In this document: piece after piece, positions 56,729 through 64,000 of the stretch
Layout: each line of letters opens with the position of its first letter
Numbering within the stretch: the first letter of the stretch is position 1
Notes under the pieces: generated by a model
What the model was told of the DNA's origin: nothing
What the model saw: only the letters and a program-made list of their open reading frames with translations
Databases searched by the model: none
Translations under genes and position numbers: made by a program
Assembly (NCBI RefSeq): GCF_024166365.1
Contig: NC_064826.1
Location: forward strand, 61,955,001 to 62,019,000
Direction of reading: 5' to 3'
Length of the DNA: 64,000 nt
Source of the DNA: Elephas maximus indicus
Lineage: Eukaryota; Chordata; Mammalia; Proboscidea; Elephantidae

Positions 56729-58239
56729 TGGTAAGTTGATACCAACTGAATTTCAGTAACATAGAAGAAATTCGGTATCTATACCATTCTTCCCCCCTTT
56801 TGTTGTTGTTATCACTAATTTCGTCTATATGTCATGTGCCCTGTAGCATAATTTTATCCTTGTTTTTTATATATTTATTAAAAAAAAATGAAGGACAAAA
56901 CGTTTAGAATTATCAAGCATGAATACCTTATTAGTAGATGTTATACTTGTCCATGCATTTCTCTTTATTAGGGACCTTTCTTTTTATGTATAGCTTTTGA
57001 ATTACTTTCTAGTGTTTTTTCCCATCTATAGAACTCCTCTTATTATGGTGGATCTGAACTCTCAGCTTCTGTTTGTCTAGGAATGTTTTAATTTCACCCT
57101 CATTCTTGAATGATAGTTTCAGTGGTTGTAATGTTCTTGGTTGATAGTTTTTTTTTTTCTTTCAGCACTTTAAATATATCATTCATTGCCTTCTGGCCTC
57201 CAATGTTTCTGAAAAAAAATTGGCACTTCTTTTTGTCTCTTTCTCTCCCTTATATCCTTCTAGAATGTCCATGATATGTATTAGGCTTTTGTTGTCCCAT
57301 AATTCCTTTAATCCGTACTCAGTCTTCTTGATCCTCTGCTGTTACTCCTCTTCAGCGTCTGTAATTTTAACTATCTTATCCTCTAATTCACTGATTTTTT
57401 TTTCTGCCTGATTATAGATTTGTCGGTAAATCCTCCAGTTGTGTTTCTCATTTCAGTTATTACCCTTTTCATTTGCAGTAACTTTTTTTAGATCCTCACT
57501 TTGTTCTTGCTTTGTTTTCCTTATTTCTTTTTGTTCTTTGTCTATGTTTTTCCTTCATTCTTTAATTATATTTAATGTTGTTACATTATATTCTTCCATT
57601 TTTTTTTTTTCATCATGTGGTCATCCCTAATAGCCTTCATGCCCTTTGTCGTGTTCATTTGGAAGGGCCATTGTTTTTCATCTCTTTGTGTGTCTTGTGA
57701 TGTTTTGTTGGGGCATTGTTTTTTGAGGGTTTTAACTTTTATCAGTTTCCTCTGGTGTTGGTGTTTTTTGCCCACACTGCTTTCTGCAAGAAACTCTTAG
57801 GCAGGAAGAACCTTCAGCCTTTGCTTACCATTTCCTCTTCCTCTCTATGGTAGCTCTTTATCCCTCCTGGTTGAGTGAGGATTCAAAAGTTCTAGATCTC
57901 GGTTTTCGACTTTCAGTATCTCCCAAACACCAGGGAGTACACTGTGGTCATTCTGTCCACCAGTGGGCACTGCAACTCAGGTGTGATATCATGTATTGAT
58001 CAACCTGACCACCAGGAGGTGCAATCCCTTCTCTCTGGTTATTACTCCTTTCTTTCTCTGTTTCTGTATCCGTGTTTTTAGTCAAAAAACCCACACCGAG
58101 CAAGTCCCCTTCAGGGCTGGGTATTGTCCTCTGGTTTTGCTTGAAGCTTCTTTCCCTGTTCTCTGGGGGCTACTTGTATCTGAGCTTGTATTCAGGGGAT
58201 GCACAGGCAGACTTTCCTCCATTTCAGGAGGAAAGGGTG

Positions 58240-59160
58240 CTGGCAATCCCCAGATGGACCTCTAAGAAATCTGTCTTGTTGGTTTTCAGAGCCCCAGTGG
58301 CCTTGTGGTGGTTGGGGGAGCAAGTCTCCACTTAGGTGACCTACCTCCTGACTTCACTGTAAGGAATCTTCTGTAAGAGTTTGTATCAGTCCAGCAGCCA
58401 AGAGTTACTGATTTGGGGAAGGGCAGTCACCCTCTGAACAGACCCCCAGGGAGGTTTGCCTTGTTGCTATCAGAGCCTGCCCCGTAGCATGTTGGCTGTG
58501 GATGTAGCCTCCATTCAGGATGCCTTCTTCCTAGCACACAGCAGCCTCAGTCAGCAGTCCTCAGTGCCAACCGGAAGTGGGGGCAGAACAACTGTAATTT
58601 ACTTACAGGGAGGTTTGTCTTGTTGGTGTCAGAGGCCAGAGCCATGGGGTTTGCTGGGAGACAGGTAGAGTGCTGACTGTGAGAGCAGGCTTGCAGGTGA
58701 CAGTGTCTGAGTGGGGGAAGGGTTGTCACACTTCAAAGCGACCCCCAGGGAGGTCTGCCTTGTTGCTTTCATAGCCTTCCCTGTAGTATATTGGCTATGA
58801 GTGTAGCCTCCACTAAAGATGTCTGCTTCCTAGCACACAGCAGCCTCAGTCAGCAGTCCTCAGTACCGACCGAAAGGGGGAGCAGATAGGCCAGAAGTGA
58901 GTCCCTGGTAGGTCTGTCTTGTTGGTTTCTGAGGCCTGAGCTATAGGAGGAAGGTAGCGTGTTGACTGTGAGAGCCAACTCCACTGCACGGGCCTTCTGT
59001 AGCAATTCACAGTAGACTTGCAGCTAACAGTGCACAGGTAGGGGAGATGCTGGTATACTTTAAACCAACCTCTGGGAAGGTCTGCCTTGTTGATTTTAGA
59101 GCAGAAACTGGGGGTCCTGCCTCTTTGTACAGGCAGTGGCTGTGGTGTTAGAGAAGCAGG
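58240..59160 (-). repeat. Tandem units of about 300 bases in the L1 5' UTR
   Basis: The block starting CCCCCAGGGAGGTTTGCCTT (about 58443) recurs as CCCCCAGGGAGGTCTGCCTT (about 58742) and weakly at 59069. CAGCCTCAGTCAGCAGTCCT occurs at about 58543 and 58841. The spacing is close to 300 bases, with half-unit similarity as well. Confidence 0.75.
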
Positions 59161-59266
59161 CTCTTTTTTTGGAGCCACTTTCCCAGTTTACAGCAACCAG
59201 AGGCCTTTAAATGTGCACCCACTGACACATGTATATGATTAATAAATAAGGTGTATCCATACTACA

Positions 59267-59475
59267 AGGAGCCCTGGTGGCACAGTGGGTAAAGTGCTTG
59301 GCTGTTAATCAAAAGGTAGCAGTTCAAATCCACCAGCCGCTTCATGGGAGAAAGATGTGGCAGTCTGTTTCACGTCTTTCAGCCTTGGAAACCCTGTGGG
59401 GCAGCTGTACTCTGACCTGGCAGGGTCGCCATGAGTTGGAATCAACTTGATGGCAATGGGTTTGGTGGTTTTGGA
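59267..59475 (+). mobile_element. AfroSINE
   Basis: AAGGAGCCCTGGTGGCACAG to GGCAATGGGTTTGGTGG. It sits between the L1 5' end and exon 12. Confidence 0.95.
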
Positions 59476-59745
59476 GCCCTTCCTCACTCTAGAAGTATAT
59501 ATTAGGAGTTGTAAATATATAAATTTATTTCTCTCTTTACATCTTCAGTTATTAAGTTATTAAGTACAATTATTTAGTAGAATTACTGACTAGAATTTGT
59601 TTTTAATTAAAAGAGCAGAATTTTTATGTTTTGCTGAGAGTATCTGCAAGTTTTCTAAGAAATAGTGACATTTTGAGAATAGAGGTTTAAAAGACAGTGG
59701 TGCAAAATTAGTGTGAATAAATACCATATTTTCTTTTTAATTTAG

Positions 59746-59838
59746 TTTTCTGGTGAATTTGGAGTAAGACAGGAAACTAATATGACCAAGTTGCTGGAAA
59801 AACAGTACCAAGAACGATTAGAAGAAGAAGTAGCTAAG
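59746..59838 (+). CDS. AKAP9: AKAP9 coding exon 12 (last exon in window)
   Basis: Encodes residues 1277-1307 (FSGEFGVRQETNMTKLLEK to LEEEVAK), phase 0, acceptor ATTTAG, donor GTAAGT (strong). It matches human FSGEFGVKEETNIVKLLEKQ. The next human exon (starting VIVSMS) is not found before position 64000, so the coding sequence is cut by the window edge. The 8.3-kb intron before it is filled mostly with L1. Confidence 0.95.
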
Positions 59839-60526
59839 GTAAGTTTATCCTTTATCCTGACGATTATCATAGTTTATAGTCCCCATGAGGCTTCAAAAAA
59901 CATAGATTTTATTGATGGCAAGGTGCTTTATTTTAATTGTAAATTTCTTATATAGCTCCTCTTTAAATTGTCGTTATGGTATCAACTACAGTTCCTTTAA
60001 ATGGAATTTTCTGTGTATTTTTCTTTCAGGTGGCATTCCTCTTTTTATGTAGAATAGTAGTTAGAAACTTTCCCAAATGTCAAAATAAGCCTCTGTCCTT
60101 TATGTATTTGTTACCTTGTGAGTAGGATTGAGGGAATTTAAGCTTTTTTAAAAGGGTAGAGGGAAAGGTAGGAAATGAGAGGGAAATTGGTTGGCCCTCC
60201 ATAAACTACCCATGCTTTGCCCCAGCCACAGAAGTTACTGCAATGTTAGATAATGACTTCAGATTCTAGGTGAGGATTACCGTTGAACATTAGCTCCTAG
60301 CTAAGCAGAGGAGTTTATCCTGTGGGTTTTACTTATTTCTGTATCTTAGCTGGTATGCACAGAGTTATTCATATCATGTAGTCTACCATTAAGGCGCCAT
60401 TTCTTTTCTCTTTATATTCTCGTTTAAAATATGTATACTTTTTTTTTCAGTGAATTTGTTATATTGGAACAGTTGAACTATTCTAAAAGGGAAGTACTTA
60501 AAAGGAAGAAGATTGTTGGGATATAC

Positions 60527-60702
60527 CAAAACCAAAAAAAACCAAACCCATTACTACTGAGTCAATTCTGACTCATAGTGACCCTATTGGACAGAGAGAA
60601 CTGCCCCATAGAGTTTCCAAGGACTGCCTGGTGGATTTGAACTGCTGAACTTCTGGTTAGCAGCCGTAGTACTTAACAACTATACCACCAGGGTTTCTAC
60701 CC
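60527..60702 (-). mobile_element. AfroSINE, 10-base TSD
   Basis: Flanked by TGGGATATAC at 60517-60526 and 60703-60712. Confidence 0.95.
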
Positions 60703-61619
60703 TGGGATATACAGGAAATACATAAAGAATTGGACAAAAAACAAATTAGATGAGGACATCAAGACCAAAGGAAATATTCAGGCCGTGAGGATTTATTCAC
60801 TCACTATGGCTGAGCTGATTGTTTAGTTCTATAATTTTCTGGAGGTCAAAGTGAAAAGCAAGGTGCCATCATTTTATATAACTCTCATTGTCTCATTCTT
60901 CAGAGGAATCCAAGTTTTCTCTTGAACCTAGCTCTTGCATAAACATATCAAGTGAAATGTAATAGTAAGATGTCATAGTATAGTGATCAAGAGCATGAGA
61001 TTTGATATGGGATGTACCATGCTCTAAATTCTTGTTATTTTGGCTTACTAGATGTGTGACCTTAGAAAAGTCAGGAAACATATAGGGAAAGTCTCAGTTC
61101 CCTATATGTTAAAAGAGAAGAATAACAGTAATTGTCGTGAGGGTTCAATGAGCTAATACATAGACAACACCTAGCAGATCAGTTGATAACATAGTAAAGG
61201 CTTGTAAATTATATTTTTCTAAGTACCCTGATTATTGTGATAATTGTGATGACGTAAGGTTTTTGTAAAGTGTCTCTCATCCAAGCTTGTATTACAGCTC
61301 CAAAGGGCAAGTCAGTGAAACTATTGCAAAAGCATCAAGGTACTATGGCCCAAGAGACAACATTTGATAGCTCAGCTTGGGTCTAGAAGAACACAGATTA
61401 TTGACTTTAGTCATTAGTACTGATGGAATTGTGCTGAACCCCTCAGATACAATGATGAACAAAAGATTGAGAATAAGTGCTTAATAGCCAGGCTATATAA
61501 AAGAAGCCCGATAGGAGTAGTGGCTCTCAATATAGATCACATTAGATTCAGAGTGATTTGGATACATACTACTGAAAATAGACATTTATTTACATTTACT
61601 GTCAGGTAGTGTTTGGGTG

Positions 61620-61776
61620 GAAACCCTGGTGGCATAGTGGTTAAGTGCTACAGCTGCTAACCAAAGAGCTGGCAGTTCGAATCTGCCAGGCGCTCCTTGG
61701 AAACTCTACGGAGCAGTTCTACTCTGGCTATGAGTCGGAATCGATTCGACGGCACTGGGCTTTTTTTTTACTGGGC
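61620..61776 (+). mobile_element. AfroSINE nested in L2, 13-base TSD
   Basis: Flanked by perfect TAGTGTTTGGGTG at 61607-61619 and 61777-61789. The body has a short deletion where CTGTCCTATAGGGTCG would be. Confidence 0.97.
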
Positions 61777-62599
61777 TAGTGTTTGGGTGCTGGGATGTAG
61801 CAGAGAACAAAAGAGATGAAAGCTTTGCTCCCATAGAACTTACATTCTAGTTGGGGCAGGTAGACAATATATAGCTGGTGATAAGTGCTATGAAGAAAAA
61901 AATAATACAAGTTAGTAGGACTAGGAAATTCCATGGGAGTGAGATGGTGTGATTTTATATAGGGTGGTCAAAGAAGGCCTCATTTTTTGAATACTAGAGT
62001 AAGTCGTAAAGAAAATTTGGGAGTGAATCATGAAGGTACTAGGTTGAGAACCTTCCAGAGAAGTGGGATGTAAGAGAAAGAAACAGGTCAAGAATAATTC
62101 CAACAGAGACCTCCAAGAAATGATCAAGGAGACTTGGCTAGAGTTTGTAAAGGCTGCTTGAACAGCTACCAGCTCTGCTCAGTTGGAGGCAGTTTGATTC
62201 AGTTTTCCCACCCCCACACTCATGGAACCCGTTTAGTAAAATATTATGAAATGTTGGCACAGGTTTATTTGCTGAGCAGATGTGACTGGATACAGGAGGA
62301 AGAAATAGAGGGAAAGAGGGCAAGAATTTCTCTCCAGGGGGAAATACTGCTGCGGGTTATTTGACCTGAATGGCTAGAAGAAAGGAGTTGATATTTACTG
62401 AGTTGCCTTTAGTAGGGTAGAGAAGACAGCAAAGGAGCAGTTTTTAGAGGAAAGTGGGAGACTAGATTTTGATGCTTTAAATGCAAATCAGTTATTAGGT
62501 ATCCAAATATAAATGTTAAGGAAGTGGTTGGATGTATACATCTGGAGTTGAGGAAGGAGGATGAAATTAGAAATTTAAGTGCAGGAAATAATAGGGCAG

Positions 62600-62830
62600 C
62601 GTTTTTCAAACTGAGTTTAACCCATTTTTAAATCATGAAATCAATTTAGTGGGTTGAGACCAGGATTTTAATATTAATGGAATGGTTTTTTTTGTTCAGT
62701 TATATGAGCACACATGTATACACATACAGGTACATATATTTGCTCTGGAATGTAATATAAAATGTGTTCAGTTGGGTTTGGCTTTTTATTATGGGTTTCA
62801 GTGAAAAAAGGTTGAACAACACTGATTTAG
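62600..62830. mobile_element. Possible DNA-transposon MITE inside L2
   Basis: Starts GTTTTTCAAACTGAG and ends GGTTGAACAACACTGATTTAG, a loose inverted pair typical of mammalian hAT MITEs. It breaks the L2 around it. I do not recognise the family. Confidence 0.4.
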
Positions 62831-64000
62831 GGAGTGACAGTAGATAGAGAAGAGGCCTGGAGACTGAGTCTGGAGCACACCAATATTTAGAGGTCAGAGA
62901 AATGAGGAGGAACAAAGACAAAGAAAGACCAGCAAATTAGATCGGGGAAGAACCAAAAGAGTTGTATTACAGAAAGCAAGTAATAAAAATATACCTAGAG
63001 GAGATCATATAAAACTATGTCAGCTGTTTCTAATGGATCAGAAAAGATTCAAACTGCAGGCTAATCATGGGCTAACAACGTGGGATCATGGCTGAGTTAA
63101 AAGAACACATTTTTAGAGTGGTGGAGACAGACTCTGAGTTTGAGAGAATCGAGAAGAATGAGGAGACAAACTCTTGAAGAGTTTAACTTAAAAGGGAAGC
63201 AGAGAAATACATTGGTAGCTAAAGGATGATGTAGGGTGGTCAAGTGGTAGATTTTTGTTATATGCTAATGGAAATGGTCTAGGGGAAAAGGAAGCAACTT
63301 GCTGATTTAGGAAAGGAAGGGGCTGTTGCTGGTGCTCTTGAGTAGGTGAGAACCAGTGAAATCCATTGGGGTGGGGGCGGTGGTGATTAGATAGGAGGAT
63401 GGCAATTTAATCCAAAATAAAAGGAAGGAGGGAAGGCAGAGAATAGTTGATTTATGATTCAGGTATGTTTTTAGATGTGGTCGTTGGAGCTTGTGGAAGT
63501 TCTCTCCTGACTGCTTCTATTTTCTCACTGAAGTAAGAAGCAAAGTCACCACCTGAGAATGTGAAAGAAAGAGAGGTATTGGAATTTTAAAAAGAAAGGA
63601 AAGGGCTGATTAGGAAAAGGAATGTGAAGTGGAATGGACTAAAGAAATTTCGTAGAATTGACTTCTTTTATCACTGAGGTCTTGGTTGTATTTTTTTTTT
63701 TTCCTCTCTAGTTAAGTTTGGTTACCCAGACACAGCCACAGAGTAGGCAGAATTAATTATAAACAGATGTGGAGTTTTATTAGAGGGGTAGAGTGAAGGG
63801 AAAGGAGAGAGTAACAAGAGATTTGAGTGTGTTTTTTTAATTTCCAGACCATGGAGTTCTTATAATTATTGTTGTCATTCATTTCTAATCTAAATACATA
63901 TACAAAAAAAAGTGATCTTTATGATATGAATTATTCAAATTTCAAAAGCTTTTTTTGTGGCCTAGCATGGGGTTTGGTTTTGGGGTTTTTTTTTGTTATT

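Larger units (their letters stand above)
52497..59220 (-). mobile_element. Near full-length antisense L1 (about 6.7 kb), dead
   Basis: Read on the minus strand from its 5' end: a 5' UTR with tandem units (about 57780-59220), an ORF1-like coiled-coil region (about 57200-57650), decayed ORF2 (about 53830-56900), then a long 3' UTR ending in a T-run (poly-A) near 52500. The ORF2 end still reads [10 protein letters not shown]...[14 protein letters not shown] at 53830-54069. Stops and frameshifts break every ORF. An AfroSINE (56555-56728) sits inside. I take it as one element; a compound of two L1s is possible at 53300-53500. Confidence 0.8.
61605..63450 (-). mobile_element. Long L2 LINE, split by a SINE and other inserts
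   Basis: Complement of L2: CATAGAACTTACATTCTAGT, TAGGGTGGTCAAAGAAGGCC, GTGACAGTAGATAGAGAAGA, GCACACCAATATTTAGAGGT. A SINE (61620-61776) and a piece of unclear origin (62600-62830) lie within. Confidence 0.75.
3800..64000 (+). other. AKAP9: AKAP9 gene, 5' portion (promoter to intron 12)
   Basis: AKAP9 is a giant scaffold that gathers PKA, phosphatases, PDE4 and ion channels at the Golgi, the centrosome and, as yotiao, at membranes. Twelve exons with GT/AG boundaries and compatible phases join in frame to 1,307 codons. Their translation matches human AKAP9 as I recall it almost without gaps, apart from one missing block after exon 9. The protein seen is mostly Glu/Lys/Gln/Leu-rich coiled coil. 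The 3' part, with the RII-binding helix and the PACT domain, lies beyond the window. The transcription start is estimated, not mapped. Identity is very secure, because motifs across all exons agree. Confidence 0.97.
59839..64000 (+). other. AKAP9: AKAP9 intron 12 (open at window edge)
   Basis: Starts with GTAAGT. Holds one SINE at 60527-60702 and one at 61620-61776, the latter inside a long L2 stretch. 59840-60516, 60715-61600 and 63450-64000 show nothing recognisable except T-rich runs. No further AKAP9 exon is found. Confidence 0.8.

Noticed and set aside
63690..64000. Possible next AKAP9 exon at the right edge
   Set aside because: No frame matches the expected VIVSMS block; only T-rich intron sequence is seen.

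Overview
This window is mammalian nuclear DNA, most likely from a paenungulate afrotherian (elephant, or a close relative such as manatee or hyrax). About 40 full or partial copies of the tRNA-derived AfroSINE lie on both strands, with RTE/BovB-type LINE copies and long L1 3' ends. The host is inferred from these repeats; no species marker was tested.

The only protein-coding gene is the 5' part of AKAP9 (A-kinase anchoring protein 9; AKAP350/AKAP450/CG-NAP, with yotiao as a short isoform), on the + strand. A CpG-rich promoter (about 3490-4210) carries a YY1-type motif, a 17-codon upstream ORF and the start codon at 4032. Twelve coding exons follow, at 4032-4079, 25996-26253, 28476-28520, 36225-36278, 36603-36773, 38072-38227, 39090-39287, 41383-43773, 48560-48773, 49918-50113, 51344-51440 and 59746-59838. 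They join in frame into 1,307 codons of mostly coiled coil. All have GT/AG boundaries. The gene continues past position 64000, so the PKA-binding helix and the centrosome-targeting PACT domain are not in view.

Region by region: 1-3500 is upstream flank built almost wholly of transposon debris (two RTE copies, an L1 and seven SINE pieces), ending in a SINE that abuts the promoter. 3500-4300 is the CpG island and exon 1. 4080-25995 is a 21.9-kb first intron holding SINEs, a long L2 broken by a MIR and a SINE, an LTR-like block, a minisatellite and a pair of about 400-600-bp diverged duplicates. 26-41 kb holds exons 2-7 with a Tigger-like MITE and a 3' L1 fragment. 41-51.5 kb holds the giant exon 8 and exons 9-11. 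51.5-59.3 kb is dominated by a near-full-length antisense L1 with a monomeric 5' UTR. 59.7-64 kb has exon 12 and more L2.

The main surprises are: (1) a roughly 140-codon, phase-symmetric exon known from human AKAP9 is not visible between exons 9 and 10; (2) there is a duplicated block in intron 1; (3) the AfroSINE and RTE 3' ends are alike, which points to the enzyme that mobilised the SINEs; (4) the 5' end of the antisense L1, with its tandem units of about 300 bp, sits some 520 bp before exon 12; (5) many nested insertions carry exact target-site duplications and give a relative chronology. I found no prokaryote-type system, CRISPR array or non-repeat RNA gene.
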